Assembly: GCF_014640295.1 (NCBI RefSeq)
Contig: NZ_BMGR01000002.1
Span: forward strand, 248,001 to 312,000
Origin: Paenibacillus abyssi
GTDB taxonomy: Bacteria > Bacillota > Bacilli > Paenibacillales > Paenibacillaceae
Length of the DNA: 64,000 nt
Reading direction: 5' to 3'
Each line of letters opens with the position of its first letter. The first letter of the stretch is position 1. Of this stretch, positions 45,169 through 54,492 are shown piece by piece. The position numbers were made by a program, and so were the translations under genes. The notes below the pieces were generated by a model. That model was not told the origin of the DNA, did no database searches, and was given only the letters and a program-made list of their open reading frames with translations.

Positions 45169-46278
45169 TTACCTGAGATAAAGCGCAAGCGGCCATAACT
45201 TTTGCGCCCTGATTTCTTCGGTTATAAGCCTGGCAATTTCGATTGCGCCCTGCTCTTGAAAATGAGTATTATCCTGGACGCCCTCGGAGAAATTCGCGAA
45301 CTCGCCCGGCGCTCCCCACATAAAGATCGATTTCGTGCCTTCTTCACCCAATGCTTCGAACAGCGCCCTGCTGCGGTCCGCCAAATCAATTAACGGCACC
45401 TGTTCCTCATAGGCCAGCTTCCTTACCGCTTCCAGATACGCTCCGTGCGTATCGGTCAGCTTCCCTCCTTCGCCGAAAAACCGCCGGTGCACGGAGGTTA
45501 CCAGCACGGGAATGGCCTGCCGCCCGCGTGCGCCATCAATATACTGTTTTAAGTATTGCGGGTAGGTTGTTGCCGGGTCCGTGTGCCGTTCTTCATCTGT
45601 TTTCTGATCATTGTGACCGAATTGGATGAACAGAAAATCGCCGGCCTTGATCTCATCCAGGATCACATCCAGTCTTCCCTCATCAATAAAGCTCTTGGAG
45701 CTGCGACCGGACTCCGCATAATTGGCAACGACTACATCGTGCTTCAGAAACATAGGGAGCATCTGTCCCCACCCCGCGTACGGAAAGCCCTCCTCCGATT
45801 GATCGGTAACCGTCGAATCTCCAGCAAGGTACAGTGCAACTGCGCCGGGCGCAGGCGTAATTTCAAGCGCATTAATGCGGGGCGCCTGCCCGGAGAACGA
45901 GAGCTTGAGCTGGCCGTCACGAACATGGACCGCAAACATGGACCGGACGAATTGTCCGGCAGCTGCCTTCCTGCTGCTGATCATAAGTCTTCCCGCTCCG
46001 GCCTTCACCGTCGTGCAAGTCGGGACGACCGCATCGCCCATCAGCGCGGAGACAGTATAGCTTCCATTCGGAACATCTACGATAAAAGAAGTGTGGTAAG
46101 GAATACAGAAATCACGGGTGAGACGATCGGACCCTCCCCTATCTCTGGAAGTAACCGCTTCCAGATTTGTGAATCCGTAGCCTCGCGCGGCATCATAACC
46201 GCATTCTGCCGTGACCCGCTTATATCCCCTGCCGCTGTCTCCTTCCGGTCCGAAGTTAAATTTCAAATCTGATGACAT
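45169..46278 (-). CDS. rhamnogalacturonan acetylesterase-like SGNH hydrolase
   Basis: 369 aa. An N-terminal beta-domain (about 1-125; NFGPEGDSGRGYKRVT, cut by length) is followed by an SGNH esterase: catalytic Ser in LAGDSTVTDQ (about 133), Gly in ESGRSSKSF, Asn in QFGHNDQK (about 205) and Asp-His in DNTHFQEQG (about 344). The layout is that of RhgT/YesY enzymes, which remove acetyl groups from rhamnogalacturonan. No signal peptide is seen, so it probably acts on imported oligosaccharides. First of two genes; the tandem mutarotase-like gene follows. AGGGGGAACACGGGC precedes the ATG. Confidence 0.88.
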   Translation of the reverse strand: MSSDLKFNFGPEGDSGRGYKRVTAECGYDAARGYGFTNLEAVTSRDRGGSDRLTRDFCIPYHTSFIVDVPNGSYTVSALMGDAVVPTCTTVKAGAGRLMISSRKAAAGQFVRSMFAVHVRDGQLKLSFSGQAPRINALEITPAPGAVALYLAGDSTVTDQSEEGFPYAGWGQMLPMFLKHDVVVANYAESGRSSKSFIDEGRLDVILDEIKAGDFLFIQFGHNDQKTDEERHTDPATTYPQYLKQYIDGARGRQAIPVLVTSVHRRFFGEGGKLTDTHGAYLEAVRKLAYEEQVPLIDLADRSRALFEALGEEGTKSIFMWGAPGEFANFSEGVQDNTHFQEQGAIEIARLITEEIRAQKLWPLALYLR

Positions 46279-46332
46279 GCCCGTGTTCCCCCTGTCCTTT
46301 TCTGTTTAAATGGCATTCTACCTCCAATCGTA

Positions 46333-46379
46333 AAACATCTTCACCAGCCTGAACAGTCAGGATTCCGGTGAAGATGTTT
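46333..46379 (-). terminator. terminator of nos
   Basis: AAACATCTTCACC (46333-46345) pairs perfectly with 46367-46379, with a CCTGA/TCAGG inner stem; TTTTA follows on the minus strand. On the plus strand TTTAAAAAA follows. Confidence 0.82.
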
Positions 46380-46398
46380 AAAAAACCGATATGTTTGT

Positions 46399-47514
46399 CT
46401 ATCGCTCAACCGAAAAGGGGCAGCCCTTCGCTTCTTTTTCCTGATAGAAGAAGTTGGGCGTTTTCACCTCGTCAACATAGGATTGATGAAAAACAGGCGT
46501 CGCGGCCGGTGAAAGCGGCGGGATCAGCCAAGACCATCTGCCTGTAATATCCCGGTCATTCTTATGCTCTCGTTCTTCAAACCGCATAAACTGCTGAGCC
46601 GCGGTATGGTGATCAACGATCGTTACTCCGCACTCCCGAAAGGAATGCAGCACCGCCACGTTCAACTCCACCAGCGCCCTGTCCCGCCACAGAAATGCTT
46701 CGCGGCTTGAATCCAGCCCCATGACCGATGCGACCTTAGGAAGCATATTATAACGCTTTTCGTCTGCGAAGTTTCGCGCGCCGATCTCCGTTCCCATATA
46801 CCAGCCGTTAAATGGAGCGGCCGTATAACGGATCCCCCCGATCTCAAGCTCCATATCCGATACCATCGGAACGCCGTACCACTTCAGGCTTAGATCCGTG
46901 AAAGCTGGAATATCCGGGTGTGAGATCGGCACCTCGAGTACGAGCCCCCGCGGAATGTCGAAGAGGCGCGGCGCCCGATTATCCATCTGCAGGACAAGCG
47001 GCAGGACATCGAAAGCGGTGCCCTCCCCAATCCATCCGAGCTCACTGCATTGCCGGGTAAACGCAATCGAGGCAGGATCCCCTATGATGCCATGCGCAGT
47101 CTCATATCCTGCATAACGAATCAATTGGTGATTCCATATACGGATCTGCCGTTCACTGTCCACCGCTTGCCTGAATACCGTGATCGCAGGCCGAATCTTC
47201 CCGCCATTTGTAGCCTTTTCGATATGCTGGAATAACGTTCCCGCCATTTCTTCCTCTGTCTCCACGTTTCGGGCATCGAATACTTGAAGCGTCTCCCAGA
47301 ATAATCGCCCAATACAGCGGTTGCTGTTGCGCCAGGCTAACATCGCGCCGTACCGAAGCTCCTCATAAGTATGTTCATAATAACCCTGCTGATCCACGGC
47401 ACGCGTGATATCAATCAAGCGGTTATTGATCTCTTCCTTCGTCTTCCCCAGTTCCCTGTAACATAGATCGATAAATTGTCCGGCTTCTTTCAACAAAAAT
47501 GAATTCTCTTTCAT
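46399..47514 (-). CDS. nos: nitric oxide synthase, oxygenase domain only
   Basis: 371 aa bacterial NOS, which oxidises arginine to citrulline and NO. The haem-ligand Cys is in [10 protein letters not shown] (Cys67), and the substrate-channel [13 protein letters not shown] and the C-terminal NFFYQE are recognisable. As in Bacillus, there is no attached reductase domain, so a cellular flavodoxin or reductase must supply electrons. Bacterial NO protects against oxidative damage and some antibiotics. GGGAGAACACAGC precedes the ATG. Single gene with its own promoter and terminator. Confidence 0.95.
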   Translation of the reverse strand: MKENSFLLKEAGQFIDLCYRELGKTKEEINNRLIDITRAVDQQGYYEHTYEELRYGAMLAWRNSNRCIGRLFWETLQVFDARNVETEEEMAGTLFQHIEKATNGGKIRPAITVFRQAVDSERQIRIWNHQLIRYAGYETAHGIIGDPASIAFTRQCSELGWIGEGTAFDVLPLVLQMDNRAPRLFDIPRGLVLEVPISHPDIPAFTDLSLKWYGVPMVSDMELEIGGIRYTAAPFNGWYMGTEIGARNFADEKRYNMLPKVASVMGLDSSREAFLWRDRALVELNVAVLHSFRECGVTIVDHHTAAQQFMRFEEREHKNDRDITGRWSWLIPPLSPAATPVFHQSYVDEVKTPNFFYQEKEAKGCPFSVER

Positions 47515-47546
47515 GCTGTGTTCTCCCGTCCATGTAGATACAATTT

Positions 47547-47575
47547 ATTATATAGAAAACCAGCCGTACTTCCAA
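47547..47575 (-). promoter_or_regulatory. promoter of nos
   Basis: TTGGAA (47575-47570), 17-base spacer, TATAAT (47552-47547) on the minus strand, about 33 bases before the start codon. Confidence 0.6.
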
Positions 47576-47599
47576 ACCGATCTGGCTCCGGAGAGGGAT

Positions 47600-47628
47600 T
47601 TGTTGCTTGCTGAATTCTTGTATATAAT
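47600..47628 (+). promoter_or_regulatory. promoter of the alcohol dehydrogenase gene
   Basis: TTGTTG (47600-47605), 17-base spacer, TATAAT (47623-47628), about 40 bases before the start codon. Divergent from the nos promoter. Confidence 0.5.
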
Positions 47629-47667
47629 TAATTAAGTTACGATCTAACCGAATGGAGGAAGCATATC

Positions 47668-48831
47668 ATGAATACATTTGTGTATCACAACCCGACCCGG
47701 CTTTTCTTCGGTCAAGGGACGCTGGATCATCTTCATACGGAAATTCCAAAATACGGAAATAACATCCTTCTGGTGTACGGCGGAGGAAGCATTAAGAAAA
47801 ACGGCCTCTATGACAAAACCATCGACCAGCTGAAGCAGTTTGGCGCCAACGTATTTGAACTCTGCGGCGTCGAGCCTAACCCGCGGCTGACTACCGTCCA
47901 TCGGGGCGTTGAACTATGCAAGAGCGAAAACATCGATTTCATCCTTGCCGTTGGCGGCGGAAGTGTCATTGACTGCGTCAAGGCCATCGCGATCGGCGCA
48001 AAATTTGATGGCGATGTATGGGATATCATTACCCGCAAGGCAACCGGCGAAACTGCCCTTCCGTTCGGCACCGTGCTTACGCTCGCTGCCACAGGCTCAG
48101 AGATGAACTCCGGCTCTGTCATTACAAATTGGGAAACAAAAGAGAAGCAGGGCTGGGGCAGCCCGCTTGTATTCCCGCAGTTCTCCATTCTTGATCCGGA
48201 ATTCACCTTCACGGTACCTAAAGATCAAACGATCTATGGCATGGTTGACATCATGTCGCATGTCATTGAGCAGTATTTCAATCATACGGAGAATGCGCCG
48301 GTTCAGGACGGCTTCAGCGAAACGATCCTGCGCACCGTTATCGATACCGCTCCTAAGCTGCTGAATGATCTGACGAATTACGCTTACCGCGAAACGATTC
48401 TGTACAGCGGAACGATGGCCCTTAACGGCACATTGTCGATGGGCGTACGCGGAGACTGGGCAACCCATAATATCGAGCACGCGGTAAGTGCCGTATATGA
48501 TATCCCGCACGGCGGAGGCCTTGCCATTCTGTTCCCGAACTGGATGGAGCATGTCCTCGATGAGGGCGTTGGCCGGTTCAAGCAGTTTGCCGTGAACGTA
48601 TTCGGCATTGATCCTTCCGGCAAGAGCGACCGCGAAACAGCACTGGAAGGCATTCAGGCACTGCGTTCCTTCTGGTCCTCGATCGGCGCTCCAAGCCGCT
48701 TGGCCGATTATGAGATCGGTGACGAGAATCTGGATGCCATGGCTGACAAAGCAATGGTATACGGCCCATTCGGCAACTTCAAGAAGCTTGACCGCGACGA
48801 TGTGCTCGCGATTTACCGCAAGTCGCTGTAA
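47668..48831 (+). CDS. iron-containing NAD(P)H-dependent alcohol (butanol) dehydrogenase
   Basis: 387 aa type III alcohol dehydrogenase, closest in pattern to YugJ/YugK and clostridial BdhA. Nucleotide-binding [14 protein letters not shown] (about 95-108), [15 protein letters not shown] (about 135), and the metal ligands: an Asp near LDPEFTF, the His in MSHVIEQYF, and the pair in [18 protein letters not shown] (about 275). It should interconvert aldehydes and alcohols, for example in fermentation. GGAGGAAGCATATC precedes the ATG. It lies between divergent nos and a bidirectional terminator. Confidence 0.92.
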   Translation: MNTFVYHNPTRLFFGQGTLDHLHTEIPKYGNNILLVYGGGSIKKNGLYDKTIDQLKQFGANVFELCGVEPNPRLTTVHRGVELCKSENIDFILAVGGGSVIDCVKAIAIGAKFDGDVWDIITRKATGETALPFGTVLTLAATGSEMNSGSVITNWETKEKQGWGSPLVFPQFSILDPEFTFTVPKDQTIYGMVDIMSHVIEQYFNHTENAPVQDGFSETILRTVIDTAPKLLNDLTNYAYRETILYSGTMALNGTLSMGVRGDWATHNIEHAVSAVYDIPHGGGLAILFPNWMEHVLDEGVGRFKQFAVNVFGIDPSGKSDRETALEGIQALRSFWSSIGAPSRLADYEIGDENLDAMADKAMVYGPFGNFKKLDRDDVLAIYRKSL

Positions 48832-48844
48832 CTCGGCGGCAAAC

Positions 48845-48881
48845 ATACAAAGAGGCACCCACACAGGGTGCCTCTTTGTAT
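48845..48881. terminator. bidirectional terminator after the alcohol dehydrogenase gene
   Basis: ATACAAAGAGGCACCC (48845-48860) pairs perfectly with 48866-48881; the stem itself carries CTCTTTGTAT on both strands. It also lies 5 bases past the siderophore-binding protein stop. Confidence 0.88.
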
Positions 48882-48885
48882 GGCC

Positions 48886-49896
48886 TTATTTTGCGCCTTC
48901 TGCAATCTCCTTGACCATCTCGCTGACGGAGATTAAGCCGCCGCCGGAGAGGTACCAGTAATTCGGGTCCAGATAGACGATGTTATCATTTTGATAGGCC
49001 TTCGTATTTTTCACCAGATCATTCTCGAGCAGCTGCTTGGCTGTCGTATCGCCGCCTTCCACGGTTGCGCCGCGGTCGATAACAAACAGATAGTCCGGGT
49101 CCTTCTCGGTGATATATTCGAAGGAAACGCTCATGCCATGCGTCGATACTTCAATGTTGTCGTCGACAGGCGTAAAGCCGAACACCTCATGAATGATGCC
49201 AAACCGCGAGCCTGCTCCATAAGCGCTAATAGCGCCTTCATTCGCCAGGATGACCAAGGCATTCTCACCGCTTGCCGATGCTGTTTCATGCAGCTCATTT
49301 ATCGATTGCTCCAATGAGGCCAGCTCTTGCTCCACCGCCTCCTCTTTGCCAAAGATCAAGCCCAGCGTGTACATATTCTCGGTGAACGACTCCATATATC
49401 TCGAATTGTCCACACCGATATAGATCGTCGGCGCTATCTTGTTCAGCTCTTCATAAGCGTCACCCTGTCTTCCGGAAATAAGAATCAGATCCGGTTCAAT
49501 GGCATTTATTTTTTCGAAATCCGGCTCCTTTAAGCTGCCTACATTCGCATACTTGGCATCTTCATATTTCGAGAGATAGGGAGGAATATTCGCCTGCGGG
49601 ACACCTGCCACCTCAACGCCCAGCTTATCCAAGGTGTCAAGGGCGCCAAAATCAAACACAACGACCTTCTCCGGATTTTTCTTCACCGTAGTTTCACCCT
49701 TCTCATGGGTAATGGTGATATTTGTCTCATCCACAGCTGCCGGCTCTTCTGCCGTGTTGCCGGTTGTGTCCTGAACTGCAGGCGCAGGCGCCGCGGCCGA
49801 TATGTCCCCACTCTCCGTCTTGCTGCCTGATCCGCAAGCTGCCAGCACAATGATCATTACGATTGACAATACGATTAAAGAAAGCTTTTTACTCAT
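48886..49896 (-). CDS. yclQ: siderophore-binding lipoprotein (YclQ/FatB type)
   Basis: 336 aa. A lipoprotein signal ends LAAC (Cys21). A polar linker follows, then a class III (FhuD/TroA-like) binding protein with VVVFDFGALDTLDKLG (about 75), EPDLILISGRQGDAY and MSVSFEYITEKDPDYLFVID. These match petrobactin-type (catecholate) binding proteins YclQ and FatB. It should bind a ferric siderophore outside the membrane and pass it to the permeases. Last of four genes in the yclNOPQ order. The 66-base gap after the ATPase gene shows no promoter. Confidence 0.88.
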   Translation of the reverse strand: MSKKLSLIVLSIVMIIVLAACGSGSKTESGDISAAAPAPAVQDTTGNTAEEPAAVDETNITITHEKGETTVKKNPEKVVVFDFGALDTLDKLGVEVAGVPQANIPPYLSKYEDAKYANVGSLKEPDFEKINAIEPDLILISGRQGDAYEELNKIAPTIYIGVDNSRYMESFTENMYTLGLIFGKEEAVEQELASLEQSINELHETASASGENALVILANEGAISAYGAGSRFGIIHEVFGFTPVDDNIEVSTHGMSVSFEYITEKDPDYLFVIDRGATVEGGDTTAKQLLENDLVKNTKAYQNDNIVYLDPNYWYLSGGGLISVSEMVKEIAEGAK

Positions 49897-49962
49897 TTCT
49901 CTTCACTCCTATGATTAATTTTAAATGTTACCAGAACCATAACACCCAGCTGTCATCATCTC

Positions 49963-50721
49963 TTATGTAAAATAAATCCCAATCCGGTTGCTGCCAATTG
50001 TCTCCACTTGGATGTCCATATCATAAATTTCTCTCAATACCTGTGAGTCGATGATTTCCTCGGTCCTCCCTTCCCTGATAATCTTTCCGTCTTTCAGCGC
50101 GACGATATAATCGGAGTAACAGGAAGCGAAATTGATGTCATGCAGCACGATAATGACCGTTTTGCCAAGCTCCCTGGCCAATCGCTTCAGCACCTTCATA
50201 ATTTGCACGGAATGTTTCATGTCCAGATTGTTCAGCGGTTCATCCAGCAGGATGTACTCCGTATCCTGGGCCATGACCATAGCAATGAATGCCCGCTGTT
50301 TCTGCCCGCCGCTCAACTGGTCAAGGTAGCTGTCCTGCATCTCCTGCAAATCCATATAAGCGATCGCCTCATCGACATGCCTCCAATCCTCTTTGGTCAA
50401 CCGCCCTTGCGAGTAGGGAAAACGGCCAAAACAGACAAGATCCTTTACGGTCAGCCGGATATTGATATGATTGGATTGCTTCAGGATCGAAATTTTCTTG
50501 GCCAGGTCGTTGCTTTTGCATTTCCCGATCTCCGCGCCATCGATATAAATCTCACCGCTGTCTTTGGTAATGAGCCGGCTGATCATCGATAAGAGCGTAC
50601 TCTTGCCCGCCCCGTTTGGACCGATGAAAGACGTAATTTTTCCTTTTCTTATGTTCAGTGAGACCTGCTCGACCACTTTCTTGTTCCCATATTGCTTGGA
50701 AACATTTCTTACCTCTACCAT
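49963..50721 (-). CDS. yclP: ferric siderophore ABC transporter ATPase
   Basis: 252 aa import ATPase. Walker A GPNGAGKST (about 35), signature LSGGQKQRA (about 137), Walker B YILLDEPLNNLD (about 156) and H-loop VLHDINF. Sequence and gene order match YclP. Its start overlaps the stop of the second permease gene by 7 bases, implying translational coupling. It energises siderophore uptake with the two permeases. Confidence 0.92.
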   Translation of the reverse strand: MVEVRNVSKQYGNKKVVEQVSLNIRKGKITSFIGPNGAGKSTLLSMISRLITKDSGEIYIDGAEIGKCKSNDLAKKISILKQSNHINIRLTVKDLVCFGRFPYSQGRLTKEDWRHVDEAIAYMDLQEMQDSYLDQLSGGQKQRAFIAMVMAQDTEYILLDEPLNNLDMKHSVQIMKVLKRLARELGKTVIIVLHDINFASCYSDYIVALKDGKIIREGRTEEIIDSQVLREIYDMDIQVETIGSNRIGIYFT

Positions 50722-51674
50722 ACTTTTTTGTTCTCCCTCAATAGAAGATAGATGAAGTAGACTCCGCCGATAAAGTTGATGATTACGCTGATCGTCGTGG
50801 AGAAGGTGAACACCCGCTCGACAATGAATTGCCCTCCCACCAGCGCAGCAATGCTAATTAGAATCGAGCCCGGGATCAAGATCCGGTGCCTGTAGGTTCT
50901 CATTAATTCATGCGCAACATTCGCCACGAGCAGCCCAAGGAAGGTGATCGGGCCGACTAGCGCGGTAGATACCGACATGAGGATGGCAATGACGATCAGC
51001 AGCCTTTTGACCACGTAGTCATAGGGAACACCAAGGTTTACCGCATGTTCTTTGCCAAGCGACAGCACATCCAGGTATTTCATGAATCGCATGACATAGG
51101 CCGCGATGAGCGCCATGATGATGACGGAGATCATCAGCAGATCCGTATTTACATTATTGAAGCTGGCGAACATCCTGTCCTGGACGATCAGAAACTCATT
51201 TGGGTCAATGAGCACCTGCATAAAGGTCGACATACTGCCAAACAAGGTACCGAAAATGATGCCGACAAGCAGCAGGAAATAAATGTTTTGCCCCTCCCGC
51301 TTGAACATCACCTTGTATAACACACCCGCAAAAAGGACCATCAAGCCTACCGTTAGCAGAAAATGCAAGTTTTTATGCATCATCGTTAACGTCGTTGACC
51401 CGAAGACAAATACGACAAACGTTTGAATGAGCAGGTACAGGGCATCCAGGCCGATGATGCTCGGTGTCAAAATCCGGTTGTTCGTAATCGTTTGAAACAC
51501 CATCGTCGAGAAGGCAATGGCTCCGCCCGTTAACACAATGGCAGCGATCTTTTTCAGCCTTCTTGGGATCACATAGTCCCAGCTGCCTTCAACCTGAAAG
51601 AACAGAAAGACCGCAATAAGCGCAAACGACAAGAGGGCGAGCAGCGTGATTTTCACAATCATATTACGATGCAT
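50715..51674 (-). CDS. yclO: ferric siderophore ABC transporter permease (second)
   Basis: 319 aa FecCD-type permease with about eight to nine helices. Conserved GPITFLGLLVANVAHELMRTYRH (about 240-262), cut by length, is the ATPase-docking loop of this family. It pairs with the product of the upstream gene, whose end overlaps this start by 11 bases. GAGGAGAATAGCTT precedes the ATG. Position and sequence match YclO. Confidence 0.9.
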   Translation of the reverse strand: MHRNMIVKITLLALLSFALIAVFLFFQVEGSWDYVIPRRLKKIAAIVLTGGAIAFSTMVFQTITNNRILTPSIIGLDALYLLIQTFVVFVFGSTTLTMMHKNLHFLLTVGLMVLFAGVLYKVMFKREGQNIYFLLLVGIIFGTLFGSMSTFMQVLIDPNEFLIVQDRMFASFNNVNTDLLMISVIIMALIAAYVMRFMKYLDVLSLGKEHAVNLGVPYDYVVKRLLIVIAILMSVSTALVGPITFLGLLVANVAHELMRTYRHRILIPGSILISIAALVGGQFIVERVFTFSTTISVIINFIGGVYFIYLLLRENKKVW

Positions 51675-52617
51675 AAGCTATTCTCCTCATGAGCAGGTAA
51701 AGGAAAATACCGCTGCCAATGACACCGACGGTCAAGCCGATCGGAATCTCATACGGGTAAATAATGAGCCGGCCCAAAATATCGCATCCCAGCACGAACA
51801 CAGCGCCCAATAAAGCGGTATGCGGCAAATTCCGCTTCAGGTTATCCCCCTGATAAATCGCCACGATGTTCGGAATCACAAGCCCCAGGAAAGGAATCAC
51901 GCCTACAGTTAGGATAACGACAGAGGATACAAGAGCAATAATAATAAGCCCGATATTGACGACCTGCTTGTATTTAAGCCCCAGGTTTACCGAGAATTCT
52001 TCCCCCATGCCCGCAATCGTGAACCGGTTGGCGTACAGGTAAGCGATGATGACCAGCGGGATACTGATGTAGAGCAGCTCGTAACGCCCTTTGACGACCA
52101 TCGAGAAGTTTCCCTGCAGCCAGGATGAAATATTCTGAATGAGGTCATGCTTATACGCGAAAAATGTCGTGATCGAGCCTACAATACTGCCGAACATCAG
52201 CCCGACAAGCGGAATAAAAATCGTATCCTTGTATTTGACCTTATCCAGAATTTTCATGAAAATAAACGTTCCGGCTAGTGCAAATACAAATGCAACGAGC
52301 ATCTTCTGCAGCGGCGTCGCCGAGGTGAAGAGCATCAGCGACACGAGCACGCCAAGCCTCGCGGAGTCCATCGTTCCCGCTGTCGTCGGCGATACGAATT
52401 TGTTGCGGGTAAGCTGCTGCATGATCATACCGAGAATACTCATGCTTATGCCGGCGATAATGAGGCTAACCAGTCTTGGAAGGCGGCTAACCAATAGGGT
52501 TTGGGCCTGATCATCAGAGAGCTGGAACAGATCCAAGGGCGTAATATTTTTCACGCCGATAAATACCGAGATACTAGACAATACAATAAGGGCCATGACT
52601 AAATATCGTTTTCTCAT
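51664..52617 (-). CDS. yclN: ferric siderophore ABC transporter permease (first)
   Basis: 317 aa FecCD-type permease with about nine helices. It has SRLPRLVSLIIAGISMSILG near the N-terminus and the docking region GVIPFLGLVIPNIVAIYQGD (about 235-255). First gene of the importer operon. The frame extends 12 codons upstream; GAAGGAAAAACG before ATG 52617 decides the start. Two Fur boxes lie in the 215 bases upstream, so the operon should be turned on by iron shortage. Position and sequence match YclN. Confidence 0.9.
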   Translation of the reverse strand: MRKRYLVMALIVLSSISVFIGVKNITPLDLFQLSDDQAQTLLVSRLPRLVSLIIAGISMSILGMIMQQLTRNKFVSPTTAGTMDSARLGVLVSLMLFTSATPLQKMLVAFVFALAGTFIFMKILDKVKYKDTIFIPLVGLMFGSIVGSITTFFAYKHDLIQNISSWLQGNFSMVVKGRYELLYISIPLVIIAYLYANRFTIAGMGEEFSVNLGLKYKQVVNIGLIIIALVSSVVILTVGVIPFLGLVIPNIVAIYQGDNLKRNLPHTALLGAVFVLGCDILGRLIIYPYEIPIGLTVGVIGSGIFLYLLMRRIAYAS

Positions 52618-52660
52618 CGTTTTTCCTTCGTACCGTTCGTTATTTTGAATCAACTAACAA

Positions 52661-52675
52661 AGATTATCATTCTCA
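52661..52675. promoter_or_regulatory. Fur box 1 upstream of the siderophore importer operon
   Basis: AGATTATCATTCTCA matches the 7-1-7 box TGATAATNATTATCA at most positions (read on the minus strand TGAGAAT-G-ATAATCT). It lies 44 bases before the first start codon. Confidence 0.65.
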
Positions 52676-52762
52676 ATAGAGTATCAAGCGGGGGCCTATA
52701 TTTCCCTCTTCACCTCTCTTCTGCCCTTCACTTGCAAACAACATTCCCCGCTTCGCCAGAAT

Positions 52763-52777
52763 TGAGAATCATTATCA
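52763..52777. promoter_or_regulatory. Fur box 2 upstream of the siderophore importer operon
   Basis: TGAGAAT-C-ATTATCA matches the 7-1-7 Fur box at 13 of 14 defined positions. On the minus strand it overlaps GATAAT, a possible -10 of the operon promoter. Confidence 0.75.
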
Positions 52778-52831
52778 TCATATACGTCTATTGTACAACA
52801 ATCCTTCTATTGTTGAATGGATATTCCACTT

Positions 52832-54403
52832 TTACACATGGACATTTCTTACCGGACGTTGTAATTGATTGACCATCTGGTCGACCAAGCTTTCATGGAA
52901 GGCCGCGTTGTATAACAGCGGCGGCTCATACCGTATAAAAAGACAATGCTTTTCCGGCTGGTCCTTTTTCAATTCCCTCCACTCCGCTTCAAGCCCCGCG
53001 CAAAAATCATCTTTCGCAGTAGTAGGGGTCAGAAACAGCACATTGCTGCAATCAAGAGCCGCAATGTCGCGAAGAGACGGCGTATCGAGGAAACTGATCC
53101 GCTTGGCAGGCGCCGGCGGTGTCATCTGCAAATCATCATAGAACAAATCCTTCATCTTTCTCCGCAACATGCCGAATACACGGAACCATCCTTCATGCGC
53201 GCTCACAAGCAGAAAAGGCGTCTCCCCCAAATGTTCCCGTATGTGCGTCCGTGCGTTCAACACTTTCGCATCAAAATAAGCGAGCCATCGCTCGGCAACC
53301 GATGAAAGCCCGAGAACACGGCTAATTTCCAGCAGCCTCTCCTTCCAGGGGGCTCCCTTCCAATGCAGCATGACAACAGGCGATATCGTAGACAAGGTGC
53401 GATATACGTCATCCGGAACGGGAGGGGTGAAGATCAACTCCGGCTGGCAGCGCTCGATTGTCCCCATGTACTGCTCCGGATGATCCGACCAGCCTCTGGG
53501 GAGCGTAAGCGCAGGAGTGATGCCCAGCACAGACAGATCTCCCTGAAAAACCGGCGATAGATTAGCAATTCGTTTGCGGGCTAATGTTGAATAGAGAGTT
53601 GGCGTAATGCCCATATGCTTCTTAAACAGGCGGCTGAAATACAATTCATCGCTATACCCGATTGAGTGCGCCACCTCTAGAATGGAAGCGGTGGAATTGG
53701 CAAGCAGGGAAAGCGAGGCATTCAAGCGCACGTTGGTCATAAACTTATGCGGGCTCAGACCGGTATGATGTTTAAAGGTTTGGTAAAAGCGGCTCGGGCT
53801 TGCGCCCGATTGGCGTGCGAGCTCTTCCATATCCATGTCCGTGTCACAGCGCTCCAGCATCCTCTGTTTGATTTGCTTCACATACGACATCAGCTCATCC
53901 TCTGCTTGCTCCGGACCTGGAAGTCCTGCCAGCATCGAAGAAGCGAACGCATACAGATGTGACAACCGCTGATAATGAAGCGCCAAGCTATCGCCCTCAC
54001 TGCGGGTAAAATCCTGCATCCACGCAAGCGCCTGAGGGATACGATGCCTGTAAACTCTGCTTTCCCGCTGCCTGCCTGCTCCCTGCTTCATGCGGGCAGT
54101 AATCAGGTCTTTGCCTTCTTCCCATTGAAATCGTATCATCACGATCTGCGAAGCGTGCGGAGATGGATTATGTATTAGGCAATTCCGATTAGGCGGAACA
54201 AAAAATAATTCCCCGCATAATACTGTCTCTGCGAGGAATTGTCGATCGGGGTTCAGATTAATCGTAACGTTCTCTTTCGTGACATATCCGAATCGCGGTT
54301 CATTCTGATTGGGTACCGCTAGGGAGAGTCGCCCTTCTATCGTGTATTCCTCTGTGGCGATATAGCGAAGAGCGAATCGCTCGGGAAAATGATGGAGAGC
54401 CAT
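52832..54403 (-). CDS. AraC regulator fused to a siderophore-binding domain (Btr-like)
   Basis: 523 aa. Order: a cupin-like N-terminal part (about 1-150), an AraC double helix-turn-helix (about 170-270; MEELARQSGASPSRFYQTFK and ILEVAHSIGYSDELYFSRLF), then a C-terminal class III binding-protein-like domain (about 285-515). This is the layout of Btr, the bacillibactin-responsive activator of a siderophore importer. It should sense a ferric siderophore inside the cell and activate the yclNOPQ-like operon that follows. The longest frame uses a TTG; AAGGATG before ATG 54403 decides the start. A Fur box lies upstream. Confidence 0.9.
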   Translation of the reverse strand: MALHHFPERFALRYIATEEYTIEGRLSLAVPNQNEPRFGYVTKENVTINLNPDRQFLAETVLCGELFFVPPNRNCLIHNPSPHASQIVMIRFQWEEGKDLITARMKQGAGRQRESRVYRHRIPQALAWMQDFTRSEGDSLALHYQRLSHLYAFASSMLAGLPGPEQAEDELMSYVKQIKQRMLERCDTDMDMEELARQSGASPSRFYQTFKHHTGLSPHKFMTNVRLNASLSLLANSTASILEVAHSIGYSDELYFSRLFKKHMGITPTLYSTLARKRIANLSPVFQGDLSVLGITPALTLPRGWSDHPEQYMGTIERCQPELIFTPPVPDDVYRTLSTISPVVMLHWKGAPWKERLLEISRVLGLSSVAERWLAYFDAKVLNARTHIREHLGETPFLLVSAHEGWFRVFGMLRRKMKDLFYDDLQMTPPAPAKRISFLDTPSLRDIAALDCSNVLFLTPTTAKDDFCAGLEAEWRELKKDQPEKHCLFIRYEPPLLYNAAFHESLVDQMVNQLQRPVRNVHV

Positions 54404-54450
54404 TCGTTCACATCCTTGCAAGAGTAGTCAATTATCCTCAAATAGTAAAC

Positions 54451-54469
54451 GATATTGATTCTCAATGTC
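54451..54469. promoter_or_regulatory. Fur box upstream of the Btr-like regulator gene
   Basis: GATATTGATTCTCAATGTC matches the 19-base Fur consensus at 15 positions. It lies 48 bases before the regulator start codon. Confidence 0.6.
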
Positions 54470-54492
54470 AATTAGTTTCCCGGCTTGTACTG

